Assembly: GCF_003259955.1 (NCBI RefSeq)
Contig: NZ_QLMK01000001.1
Location: 706,934-770,933, forward strand
DNA from: Falsochrobactrum ovis
GTDB lineage: Bacteria; Pseudomonadota; Alphaproteobacteria; Rhizobiales; Rhizobiaceae
Direction of reading: 5' to 3'
DNA length: 64,000 nt
Shown piece by piece: positions 53,506-61,552 of the stretch. Every line of letters begins with the position of its first letter. The first letter of the stretch is position 1. The position numbers and the translations under genes were made by a program. The notes under the pieces are model-generated. The model saw nothing but the letters and a program-made list of their open reading frames with translations. It was not told the origin of the DNA and made no database searches.

Positions 53506-55197
53506 ATGTCTGAAGCGAGCGCGCTTCCCGAACGCGAAAGCATGGAATTTGATGTTGTTATTGTAGGCGCAGGCCCGGCAGGACTTGCCGCAGCTATTCG
53601 CCTGAAGCAGAAAAATCCTGAACTTTCCGTGGTCGTGCTTGAAAAAGGCGGAGAGGTCGGCGCACATATTCTTTCTGGTGCGGTAGTCGATCCCATCGGT
53701 ATTGACCAGCTTCTGCCCGATTGGCGCGAAGATGAAAGCCATCCCTTCAAAACACCTGTGACCGACGATCATTTTCTATTCCTTGGTCCGGGTGGATCCA
53801 TTCGTCTGCCAAATTTTGCCATGCCGCCGCTGATGAACAATCACGGCAATTACATTGTATCGCTTGGCAATGTCTGCCGCTGGCTGGGCACTAAAGCCGA
53901 GGAACTGAGTGTTGAAATCTATCCGGGTTTTGCCGCGACAGAAATGCTTTACAATGACGCTGGTGCGGTGATTGGCGTTGCAACCGGTGATATGGGCGTG
54001 GAACGTGATGGAACGCCAGGACCAAATTATACCCGTGGTATGGCATTGCTGGGCAAATATGTTTTGATCGGTGAGGGCGCGCGCGGGTCCTTGGCAAAAC
54101 AATTGATTGACAAATACAAGCTGGATGAAGGCCGCGAGCCGGCTAAATATGGCATCGGTCTCAAGGAGCTGTGGCAGGTCGACCCATCGAAGCATAAGCC
54201 CGGCTTGGTGCAGCATTCATTCGGCTGGCCGCTTGACATGAAAACCGGTGGCGGTTCATTTCTTTATCATCTTGAAGATAATATGGTTGCGGTCGGCTTT
54301 GTGCTGCATCTCAACTATAAAAACCCTTACTTATCTCCTTTTGAGGAGTTTCAGCGGTTTAAAACTCATCCTTCCATCTGCGATACTTTCGAAGGCGGTA
54401 AGCGCCTTTCCTATGGCGCACGTGCGATTACGGAAGGTGGTTTCCAATCGGTGCCAAAGCTATCTTTCCCGGGCGGTGCGTTGATCGGTTGTTCGGCGGG
54501 TTTCGTCAATGTGCCTCGGATAAAAGGCAGCCATAATGCAGTTTTATCGGGCATCTTGGCCGCGGACAAAATTGCAGATGCAATTGGTGCTGGACGCGCA
54601 AATGATGAGCCAATCGAAATTGAAAATAGCTGGCGGGACAGCCTGATCGGAAAGGATCTTAAAAAGGTCCGCAACGTCAAGCCGCTCTGGTCAAAGTTCG
54701 GTACGCTCCTCGGCGTTACGCTGGGTGGTCTGGATATGTGGACTAACCAGCTCTTTGGCTTCTCCTTATTTGGTACGCTAAAACATGGTAAAACCGATGC
54801 TCAGGCGCTTGAGCCAGCTTCTAAGCATAAGAAGATCGATTATCCTAAGCCCGATGGCGTGCTGACATTTGATCGATTGTCCTCGGTTTTTCTTTCGAAT
54901 ACCAATCATGACGAGAATGAGCCGGTTCATCTGCTTGTGGCTGACATGGACCTGCAAAAAACGTCAGAGCACGACGTTTTCGCGGGTCCATCAACACGCT
55001 ATTGCCCGGCAGGGGTCTATGAATGGGTGGATGCAGATGGAAATGCGGCTGCTGATCCGAACGCAAAAGATGTGCGCTTTGTGATTAACGCTCAAAACTG
55101 CGTGCATTGTAAAACCTGCGATATTAAGGACCCCAACCAGAATATTACATGGGTTCCGCCCCAAGGCGGCGAAGGACCGGTTTACGTGAACATGTAA
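53506..55197 (+). CDS. Electron transfer flavoprotein-ubiquinone oxidoreductase
   Basis: A 563-residue inner-membrane flavoprotein that passes electrons from ETF (fatty-acid and amino-acid oxidation) to ubiquinone. The FAD-binding motif is VIVGAGPAGLAAAIRLKQ near the start, and the C-terminal 4Fe-4S domain has CPAGVYEW and NCVHCKTCDIKDP. The start at 53506 is chosen for its perfect GGAGG site five bases upstream; starts at 53482 and 53494 are also in frame. The end of the gene is partly repeated downstream (55243-55266). Confidence 0.95.
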   Translation: MSEASALPERESMEFDVVIVGAGPAGLAAAIRLKQKNPELSVVVLEKGGEVGAHILSGAVVDPIGIDQLLPDWREDESHPFKTPVTDDHFLFLGPGGSIRLPNFAMPPLMNNHGNYIVSLGNVCRWLGTKAEELSVEIYPGFAATEMLYNDAGAVIGVATGDMGVERDGTPGPNYTRGMALLGKYVLIGEGARGSLAKQLIDKYKLDEGREPAKYGIGLKELWQVDPSKHKPGLVQHSFGWPLDMKTGGGSFLYHLEDNMVAVGFVLHLNYKNPYLSPFEEFQRFKTHPSICDTFEGGKRLSYGARAITEGGFQSVPKLSFPGGALIGCSAGFVNVPRIKGSHNAVLSGILAADKIADAIGAGRANDEPIEIENSWRDSLIGKDLKKVRNVKPLWSKFGTLLGVTLGGLDMWTNQLFGFSLFGTLKHGKTDAQALEPASKHKKIDYPKPDGVLTFDRLSSVFLSNTNHDENEPVHLLVADMDLQKTSEHDVFAGPSTRYCPAGVYEWVDADGNAAADPNAKDVRFVINAQNCVHCKTCDIKDPNQNITWVPPQGGEGPVYVNM

Positions 55198-55242
55198 TGT
55201 TCACTTGTAACCGTGTCCGTTTCGTCCGCCGCTGGAAAATGT

Positions 55243-55266
55243 CGGCGAAGGCCCAGTTTACGTGAA
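55243..55266 (+). repeat. Imperfect repeat of the ETF-QO 3' end
   Basis: This stretch matches 55167-55190, inside the end of the coding region, at 22 of 24 bases. Read in the same sense it encodes GEGPVYV and runs on to KQKSGD and a stop, just before the terminator. It looks like a second, displaced copy of the original C-terminal coding end. Confidence 0.65.
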
Positions 55267-55275
55267 GCAGAAATC

Positions 55276-55299
55276 GGGCGACTAAATCGTCGCCCATTT
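55276..55299. terminator. Terminator between convergent ETF-QO and amn genes
   Basis: GGGCGAC and GTCGCCC pair around a six-base loop (55276-55295), followed by ATTTT on the plus strand. It can serve ETF-QO and, more weakly, amn on the other strand. Confidence 0.75.
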
Positions 55300-55301
55300 T
55301 G

Positions 55302-56804
55302 TCATTGAAATGCGGTTTCGTAAAAACTTCTTAGTTTGCGTGAATGCAGCCGCTCATTGGGCATAGCCGCGATCTTTTCAATAGCTCTAATCCCGATTTG
55401 TAAATGCTGCGCAACTTGCCGCTTATAGAACTCTGTCGCCATCCCCGGAAGCTTCAACTCGCCGTGGAGCGGCTTATCAGACACGCAAAGCAATGTTCCA
55501 TAAGGAACGCGAAAGCGGAAACCATTGGCCGCAATGGTTGCAGATTCCATGTCGAGAGCGATAGCGCGCGCTTGCGAGAGCCGCTGAACCGGGCCGCGCT
55601 GGTCGCGCAGTTCCCAGTTGCGATTATCTATCGTTGCGACCGTACCGGTGCGCATGACACGCTTAAGCTCCGGACCTTCAAGGCCAGTAACCTCTTCTAC
55701 CGCTTCTTCCAACGCCACTTGAATTTCCGCAAGTGCGGGCAAAGGCACCCAAGGCGGAAGGTCAGCATCTAGCACATGATCCTCGCGCATATAAGCATGC
55801 GCCAATACATAGTCGCCCAGCTGTTGGCTATTGCGCAATCCAGCGCAATGACCAAGCATCAGCCAAGCATGCGGCCGCAAAACCGCGATATGGTCGGTGA
55901 TCGTTTTGGCGTTGGAAGGACCCACGCCGATATTGACCATTGTTATGCCTGAGCGATTGGCCCTTTGAAGGTGATATGCAGGCATTTGTGGCAGCCGCTG
56001 AAGCGGGTTTCCTACATCGGGTGCGGTTTCGCCAGCTCGGGTGATGATGTTGCCCGGCTCTACAAATGCATCATATCCACCGCCGCCTTCCGCCATAAGA
56101 CGGCGCGCATAGGCGCAAAACTCATCCATATAAAATTGATAATTGGTGAACAGGACGAAGTTTTGAAAATGCTTCGGAATGGTCGCAGTGTAATGGGCGA
56201 GCCGATGCAGCGAATAATCAACCCGTTGCGCAGTGAAGGGCGCAAGAGGCATCGGCATTTCGTTTCCAGGCTCAAGATCTGCGTTGACAATTTTATCGTC
56301 TGTAGATGTCAAATCGGGAACATCAAAAAGGTCGCGCAGCGGATAGGCGAAAGCATCGGCTACAGCGGATTCCACATAAGCATCTTCTTTAAATGCAAAA
56401 TGGATGGCAATGGGTGTCGTCGATTCCTGAACGATCACCGGCACCCCATGGTTACGGATCAAGAGTTGAATTTGCTCTTGGAGATAACCATCAAATAAAT
56501 CTGGCCGTGTTATTGTGGCTGCGTAATTGCCCGGTGCACTGACATGGCCATAGGCAAGACGCGTATCCACATGAGCGAAACTCGACGTTGATAGGCTGAG
56601 TTCAGGATAAAAAGCGCGATACCGCTGGGGTGGAACTGTGCCCTTTGCAAGATTTTCAAACGCTTCCCTGAGAAAGGCTGTATTGCGCTCATAAAGATGA
56701 CGGAGCGTAGCAACCGCGGCTCCGGCATCGGTAAAGACCTTTGGTTCAACCGCAGGTGGGGTTTTAATATCGGTGATAAATATTTGTTCGATTCGCTTTG
56801 TCAT
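55302..56804 (-). CDS. amn: AMP nucleosidase
   Basis: A 500-residue enzyme that splits AMP into adenine and ribose 5-phosphate, controlling adenylate levels. The N-terminal half is the AMP nucleosidase-specific domain (YGHVSAPGNYAATITRPDLF), and the C-terminal half is a purine nucleoside phosphorylase-type fold (VNIGVGPSNAKTITDHIAVL, MLGHCAGLRNSQQLGDYVL, ALDMESATIAANG). Length is typical. Upstream lies a region with degenerate tandem repeats. Confidence 0.95.
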   Translation of the reverse strand: MTKRIEQIFITDIKTPPAVEPKVFTDAGAAVATLRHLYERNTAFLREAFENLAKGTVPPQRYRAFYPELSLSTSSFAHVDTRLAYGHVSAPGNYAATITRPDLFDGYLQEQIQLLIRNHGVPVIVQESTTPIAIHFAFKEDAYVESAVADAFAYPLRDLFDVPDLTSTDDKIVNADLEPGNEMPMPLAPFTAQRVDYSLHRLAHYTATIPKHFQNFVLFTNYQFYMDEFCAYARRLMAEGGGGYDAFVEPGNIITRAGETAPDVGNPLQRLPQMPAYHLQRANRSGITMVNIGVGPSNAKTITDHIAVLRPHAWLMLGHCAGLRNSQQLGDYVLAHAYMREDHVLDADLPPWVPLPALAEIQVALEEAVEEVTGLEGPELKRVMRTGTVATIDNRNWELRDQRGPVQRLSQARAIALDMESATIAANGFRFRVPYGTLLCVSDKPLHGELKLPGMATEFYKRQVAQHLQIGIRAIEKIAAMPNERLHSRKLRSFYETAFQ

Positions 56805-56862
56805 GGCCTAATATAGCAAAGTGCATGAAGTTGGTATGACCTTAAACCATGCTCTGAGCAAA

Positions 56863-56914
56863 GTTTGGTCCATAATAATGTCTGGCCCGTAATAAAGTGT
56901 GGCCCCCTAATAAT
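56863..56914. repeat. Three degenerate tandem copies of a 17-base unit
   Basis: GTTTGGTCCATAATAAT, GTCTGGCCCGTAATAAA and GTGTGGCCCCCTAATAAT follow one another without gaps, 59 bases upstream of the amn start. The shared core is GT.TGG.CC..TAATAA. Confidence 0.65.
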
Positions 56915-56950
56915 AAACCAAACCTTGTTACATACTGAGCTAATATTTCA

Positions 56951-57103
56951 TCAAAGCCCGCAATTTCCCTTTTTTGGGACTAGGGCAGATGGGCTGACTA
57001 CTGGCTGATTTTTATAAATGTCGTATCGACTATTAGCAAAAATACAAGCGATCAGCGTGCAGCTGGCAATGATCAGGCAAACGATTGCGAAACGCCAAAG
57101 CAA
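56951..57103 (-). CDS. Possible 50-residue membrane peptide
   Basis: A short minus-strand frame with one hydrophobic segment (FAIVCLIIASCTLIACIFA) after a short basic start, then a polar tail ending PKKGNCGL. It could begin at TTG 57103 behind AAGGA. The segment has three cysteines and could also be read as a lipoprotein-like signal (IASC), without a proper lipobox. I do not recognise it, and a chance frame is possible. Confidence 0.3.
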   Translation of the reverse strand: MLWRFAIVCLIIASCTLIACIFANSRYDIYKNQPVVSPSALVPKKGNCGL

Positions 57104-57290
57104 AATATATGTCCTTAAATCCAAAATTCTTAAGGATAATGATCCTTCGTGAACAGGGCTTGTCGGAACTGTTCAGCCAGCATTCAGATTCAGTCCGAGG
57201 CAAGAGCTACGCTTGCGCAACACTTTTTAACGCTTATCTTACTGAGGAAATGAAATGGGCGCGAGCCCAACAAAGCGGGAGTTAGCCGAT

Positions 57291-58001
57291 ATGACGCAGC
57301 AGACAAAACCCATAGAGCTTTACTATTGGCCCACGCCGAACGGTTTTAAAATCAGCATTATGCTAGAAGAGCTTAGCGTTCCCTACGTGGTAAAATATAT
57401 CAATATCGGCAAAGGCGATCAATTTGATCCCGAGTTTTTGAAAATCGCCCCCAACAACCGAATGCCCGCAATTATCGATCCGGAAGGACCTGGTGGCGAT
57501 CCGATTTCCGTTTTTGAATCCGGTGCGATCCTCCAATATTTGGGCCGGAAATTCGGGAAATTCTACCCTCAAGATGAGCGAAAGCGGGTTGCAGTAGATG
57601 AATGGCTCATGTGGCAGATGGGCGGCCTTGGCCCAATGTCCGGGCAGGCTGGCCATTTCCGCATTTATGCGCGTGAAAAAGTCCAATACGGAATTGACCG
57701 TTATACGCATGAGGTCAATCGACTTTATGGGGTGCTTGATCGGCAGCTCGTCGGCCATGATTATATTGCAGGCGAATATTCTATCGCTGATATGGCCTGT
57801 ATTGGTTGGATCAACGCTCACGCCAATTATGATCAGAAACTCGAGGATTTCCCGAATCTCAAGCGCTGGCATGAAGCCGTCAATGCTCGGCCCGCTGTGC
57901 AGCGCGGCTTACTCGTTGGTAAGGAAGAGCGAGAAAGGGCAGCAGCCACTGCGGACAAAGATGAGGAACACCGAATTCTCTTCGGACATAAAACAAAATA
58001 A
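57291..58001 (+). CDS. Glutathione S-transferase, Nu class (YfcG/YghU-like)
   Basis: A 236-residue enzyme with the thioredoxin-fold N-domain carrying YYWPTPNGFKI, the TPNG signature of Nu-class enzymes that use glutathione to reduce disulfides and peroxides, and FESGAILQYLG for glutathione contact. The helical C-domain includes YSIADMACIGWI. The start at 57291 is chosen for a GGGAG site; an upstream in-frame ATG at 57255 is less likely. Followed by a clear terminator. Confidence 0.9.
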   Translation: MTQQTKPIELYYWPTPNGFKISIMLEELSVPYVVKYINIGKGDQFDPEFLKIAPNNRMPAIIDPEGPGGDPISVFESGAILQYLGRKFGKFYPQDERKRVAVDEWLMWQMGGLGPMSGQAGHFRIYAREKVQYGIDRYTHEVNRLYGVLDRQLVGHDYIAGEYSIADMACIGWINAHANYDQKLEDFPNLKRWHEAVNARPAVQRGLLVGKEERERAAATADKDEEHRILFGHKTK

Positions 58002-58384
58002 TATGATCGAATGAATGTTTCATTCCAGAAATACGGCTCGTTTAACGGGCCCTTTTTTGTTTTAGCATAAGGCTCGGCTCGCCAGTCTGGTCTTGAAGTT
58101 AGCCTATGGTTATTTTTTGGTTTCAGAATGTTAAGCGTCAAATGTGGATAGTTTTCAGAAATCGTAATGATCAGCGCGGCTTGTATGTTTAACAGATTCC
58201 CAAGTTTACTCCTTGTTGGGATTTTGTTGTCGCCTTGTTAAGCATCTGGTTTAACGAGGGTTTTAATCCTTCGTCCTATTTTCAAAATCATGAACAGAAC
58301 GACAGATCCGGCGGTCCGACGCAGCGCAACGAAGCATCGGAAAACAGACTGGACGGTTCTCGGGATTTAACAGGGACGAATATA
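58002..58384. other. Intergenic region after the glutathione transferase gene
   Basis: 383 bases holding the terminator at 58035-58063 and the leader of the Sel1-like gene. The frame of that gene stays open upstream to 58235, but this part lacks family similarity and I treat it as leader. Nothing else is evident. Confidence 0.4.
58035..58063 (+). terminator. Intrinsic terminator of the glutathione transferase gene
   Basis: GGCTCG and CGGGCC pair (one G-T) around a five-base loop, followed by CTTTTTTGTTTT. It lies 33 bases past the stop. Confidence 0.8.
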
Positions 58385-58642
58385 ATGGTGCAATCTCAAA
58401 GCCTTTTGCAGCGCGATAAACCGGCCACTCAAGATCGCATTCTTTTGGAACTGGGCTTGAAATATGCGATAGGCCGAGACTGTGAAATTGACGTGGTGGA
58501 AGCGCATAAATGGCTCAACATAGCTGCCATTCGCGGAAACCAAAAAGCTGCCCGCATGCGCAACCAAGTTGCTGCAACCATGAGCAAGAGCGAACTTGCC
58601 GCCGCCCTACGTGGCGCTCGTGATTGGATGAACGCACATTAA
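58385..58642 (+). CDS. Small Sel1-like protein
   Basis: An 85-residue soluble protein with one Sel1/TPR-like repeat: LELGLKYAIGRDCEIDVVEA then HKWLNIAAIRGNQKAA. Such single-repeat proteins are common in rhizobia and Brucella and probably mediate protein contacts. An AGGGA site precedes the ATG at 58385. It stands alone, with a terminator after it. Confidence 0.75.
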   Translation: MVQSQSLLQRDKPATQDRILLELGLKYAIGRDCEIDVVEAHKWLNIAAIRGNQKAARMRNQVAATMSKSELAAALRGARDWMNAH

Positions 58643-58685
58643 TATAGCTGCTCACCAGTAATATAACTGACCTCCAGTCAGAAGG

Positions 58686-58716
58686 GGCGTACCGTGCAAG
58701 CGGTGCGCCTTTTTTA
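58686..58716 (+). terminator. Intrinsic terminator of the Sel1-like gene
   Basis: GGCGTACCG and CGGTGCGCC pair (one G-T) around a six-base loop, followed by a T-rich stretch TTTTTTATTT. Confidence 0.85.
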
Positions 58717-58884
58717 TTTATAGCAGCATATTTAACAATATTATAGAAATCATAGGCAGGTATAAGTTGTTTTTGCTAGTATATAGTAAGGTATTTCCCA
58801 CGATTATAAGGAAATATAAATATTAGAGATTCTGTACGGTTAAATTATACAGCGTAATTTCTCATTGTAGTAAGAGGCATCTAA

Positions 58885-59520
58885 ATGACTACTATTACAC
58901 TAAAATCTTTGGCCGGAGCCGCGGTTTCCGCAGGGTTCGCTGCCTTGCTTTTGTCAGCGCCTGCTAGCGCTCTGACGATGAAAGAATGCAGTGCGAAATA
59001 TCAGTCGGCGAAAGAGGCGGGCACACTTGGGGGTCTCAAGTGGAATGATTTCCGCAAAACCCAGTGTGGAGACAGTGCTGCATCTCCAGCTAACTCAGCA
59101 GCAACACCTTCTGCTTCTAAAACAAAAGCGGCAGCACCTACTCCTGAGGCTAAGAGCCTGACCATGAAACAGTGCAGTGCAAAATACCAAGCTGCAAAAG
59201 ATGCAGGTGTTGACGGCGGGATCAAATGGAATGCGTTTCGCAAGTCCGAATGTGGACCAGGTGCTGATCCGGTTGCTTTAAGCTCAGACGGAGACAAAGA
59301 GCCGCCTGCACCATCAATGGCTGCTCCCCGCGGTATTAAATTCCCAACCGCAATCTCTTCAAAATACGCAAATGAAAAACCCGGCAAGGCTCGTATGCGT
59401 ACATGTCTTGACCAATATCACGCTGCAAAAGAAGCCAATGCCCTCAACAGGCTGAAATGGATTCAAAAAGGTGGCGGCTATTACAGTCTTTGCAATGCCC
59501 GGCTGAAAGGTACTTCCTGA
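58885..59520 (+). CDS. Exported protein with three copies of a Cys/Lys-Trp motif
   Basis: A 211-residue protein with a signal peptide (ending SAPASALT) and three imperfect repeats of about 30 residues: MKECSAKYQSAKEAGTLGG then LKWNDFRKTQC (about 32-61); MKQCSAKYQAAKDAGVDGG then IKWNAFRKSEC (about 93-122); and a diverged third, MRTCLDQYHAAKEANALNR then LKWIQKGGGYY (about 171-200). Each has a cysteine at both ends, a Tyr, an AK pair and the LKW core. Linkers are Ala/Ser/Pro-rich. I do not recognise a named domain; the form suggests a periplasmic binding or structural role. It is a single gene followed by a strong terminator. Confidence 0.82.
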   Translation: MTTITLKSLAGAAVSAGFAALLLSAPASALTMKECSAKYQSAKEAGTLGGLKWNDFRKTQCGDSAASPANSAATPSASKTKAAAPTPEAKSLTMKQCSAKYQAAKDAGVDGGIKWNAFRKSECGPGADPVALSSDGDKEPPAPSMAAPRGIKFPTAISSKYANEKPGKARMRTCLDQYHAAKEANALNRLKWIQKGGGYYSLCNARLKGTS

Positions 59521-59532
59521 TATTGAAACCAG

Positions 59533-59560
59533 AAAGGGGCATTGCTGCCCCTTTCTTTTC
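59533..59560. terminator. Bidirectional terminator
   Basis: AAAGGGGCA and TGCCCCTTT pair around a four-base loop (59533-59554), with a T-rich run on the plus side and TTTCTGGTTT on the minus side. It serves the repeat protein gene and the convergent DUF423 gene. Confidence 0.85.
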
Positions 59561-59574
59561 TGGGAAGTTACGAT

Positions 59575-59961
59575 TTAGGCCTTTTTAGAAAACCATCCTG
59601 TGGCACTTGCGGTGAGCCAGCCAATTATCATCAGAATCCCACCCAATGGCGCTGAATAAGGGAATAATCGGTTTCCGATGAGTTCCAGATAGAGCAGACT
59701 TCCGCAAAACAACATCAGGCCCACAATAAGCAGCACACCACCTAATAAAGCAGCGCGACTTAGCGGGGCAAATATCGATAGAACCAGCAGCGCGGGCGCA
59801 TGTCCCAACAAAAGCGGGGCAATGATACCCAGTTGGCTAGCGCCTGAATGAGCAGAAGCGGCGTAAGCGATAATCGCCAGCGCGCCGCAAACGCCACCCA
59901 AAGTGCTCAACAGAATATTTGGTGCTCTCGGGTCGTTTTTATCCGATATCATCCGCATCAT
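59575..59961 (-). CDS. DUF423 membrane protein
   Basis: A 128-residue protein with four membrane segments (such as ALAIIAYAASAHSG and GGILMIIGWLTASATGWF) of the DUF423/YgdD family. The role is not known. Its ATG overlaps the stop of the upstream aminotransferase gene by four bases on the same strand, so the two are translated together. Confidence 0.85.
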   Translation of the reverse strand: MMRMISDKNDPRAPNILLSTLGGVCGALAIIAYAASAHSGASQLGIIAPLLLGHAPALLVLSIFAPLSRAALLGGVLLIVGLMLFCGSLLYLELIGNRLFPYSAPLGGILMIIGWLTASATGWFSKKA

Positions 59962-61091
59962 CCGGCGTTCTTATTCCTTTTGAATGATTGGCGTGCTGCT
60001 TTGAGGGCATCCGGCAGCGCTGCTTCAAATATATCGAGCTGTTCCTTCACTCCGACACTCACCCGTATACAGCGGTCGAGTATCGGAGCACCCGGTTTGC
60101 GCACGAATACATCCCGATCTATCAACCCGTTAAGAACTGCCGTTGCAAATGCTCCATCTTCTCCGCAGTCAATCGCGACAAAATTTGTTGCAGAGGGGAT
60201 TGCTGTCAGACCGTTTTCTGTCGCTATTTTTGAAATACGATCTCGACCGGCCTTAATTTTTGCAACCACGTCACGTAAATAGTCCTGATCCTTAAGCGCG
60301 GCGATGGCTGCCGCTTGTGCAATCCGATTGACGGCAAAATGATCGCGGATCTTGTCGAAATTCTTAATTGCAGCTGCGCTTCCTATCGCATATCCGCACC
60401 GAATTCCTGCCAGCCCATACGCTTTTGAAAAAGTGCGCATGCGCAATATATTTGGTCGATCAGGCTCAAAAGCCGGGAAAGCAGATGAGGGGCCGTTCTC
60501 ACAATAAGCTTCATCCAGAATGAGCATTGTTGTTTCCGGAACGCTTTCGATAAAGCTCTGAATATCGCTGCCTTCATGCCATGTGCCCATCGGATTATCG
60601 GGATTTGCTAGATAGAGCAGCGCAGGCTTTTCCTTCCGCGCCATATGAATCAGAGCTTCAAGGTCGGCTTTATCATTCTGGTAGGGAACAGTTATCAGCT
60701 GCCCGCCATATCCTGCGACGTGATAGTTGAAGGTGGGGTATCCGCCGAGCGAGTTTATCACTTTGTCCCCCGGCTGAACATATTGACGGACGACCAGCCC
60801 CAGAAGGGCATCGACACCAGCACCCGGCATCACGTTTTCGGCTTTAATGTCGTGATGCGCCGCTATCGCTTCTCGCAACTCGCGATTTTCGGGGTCGCCA
60901 TATTTCCAAACTTCCGAAGCTTCCTTTTGCATGGCTGCGATTACGGACGGTGCTGGGCCAAAGCTGCTCTCATTGGCGCCAATACGTGCCGCAAATGGCT
61001 TGCCTCGCTGGGCTTCCAGCGTCTCGGGCCCGACAAAGGGCACGGTAGCAGGTAGGCTTTCGATAAGGTCTGTTGGTCGTGGAATTTTCAT
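59958..61091 (-). CDS. HisC-like PLP-dependent aminotransferase
   Basis: A 377-residue fold-type I aminotransferase of the histidinol-phosphate transaminase group. The PLP lysine is in RTFSKAYGLAGIRCGYAIG, with NPDNPMGTW and LDEAYCENGP for cofactor contacts. Such second HisC copies in rhizobia often act on aromatic or other keto acids, so the substrate is uncertain. It is the first gene of a two-gene unit with the DUF423 gene. Confidence 0.88.
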   Translation of the reverse strand: MKIPRPTDLIESLPATVPFVGPETLEAQRGKPFAARIGANESSFGPAPSVIAAMQKEASEVWKYGDPENRELREAIAAHHDIKAENVMPGAGVDALLGLVVRQYVQPGDKVINSLGGYPTFNYHVAGYGGQLITVPYQNDKADLEALIHMARKEKPALLYLANPDNPMGTWHEGSDIQSFIESVPETTMLILDEAYCENGPSSAFPAFEPDRPNILRMRTFSKAYGLAGIRCGYAIGSAAAIKNFDKIRDHFAVNRIAQAAAIAALKDQDYLRDVVAKIKAGRDRISKIATENGLTAIPSATNFVAIDCGEDGAFATAVLNGLIDRDVFVRKPGAPILDRCIRVSVGVKEQLDIFEAALPDALKAARQSFKRNKNAG

Positions 61092-61552
61092 GACGTTCCC
61101 ATCTGCATAATCAGATTTCTTGCCAGCCTTAGCTTCGAAGCCCGGCTTTCGTCCAAAGGCATAACAATTTGCTGAGCTTCTTTCTAGCCAGCGAGGGCAG
61201 GGCAGTGCGGTTTAATTTTTTCACAAGCAAAAAGAAAAATATCAGTAAAAACTCATATTTTTCCGAGTTGTTTAAAGTACTTTATGAAAAAGTCACACGT
61301 AATTAAGTATTCTTACATGGATGATTTAATGTTTAACTGTAAAAAATTAAAATATATAGTTGAGATAAAACAAAAAATCCAAGAATTATAAATGTTAATT
61401 CTATAATAATTAAAATACAATGTAATAGTTTTTGTAAAAAATAATCAAAATTGGTAAAAAAATGCTTTTATTGTGATCGCAAATCAGCAACGTTAACCAT
61501 GATTTGCTTCATGATTATTAATAAATTTATTATTTATATTAGAGGTATTGAA
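61092..61552. other. AT-rich region upstream of the autotransporter remnant
   Basis: About 460 bases of markedly lower G+C than the rest of the window. I see no convincing gene; a 35-codon frame starting near 61284 is likely chance. It must hold promoters for both divergent genes. The low G+C suggests that this segment and the surface protein gene were acquired together. Confidence 0.45.

Larger units (their letters stand above)
56805..57290. other. Intergenic region between amn and the glutathione transferase gene
   Basis: About 490 bases, AT-rich. It contains the tandem repeats at 56863-56914 and a possible small membrane peptide on the minus strand (56951-57103). A 66-codon plus-strand frame at 57085-57285 shows no coding features. 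Promoters of both divergent genes must lie here but I cannot place them firmly. Confidence 0.4.

Noticed and set aside
57085-57285. A 66-codon plus-strand frame before the glutathione transferase gene
   Set aside because: No signal, motif or ribosome site; it overlaps the leader and the more convincing minus-strand frame.
61284-61391. A 35-codon frame in the AT-rich leader of the autotransporter
   Set aside because: Lys/Ile/Asn-rich composition follows from low G+C; no ribosome site or features.
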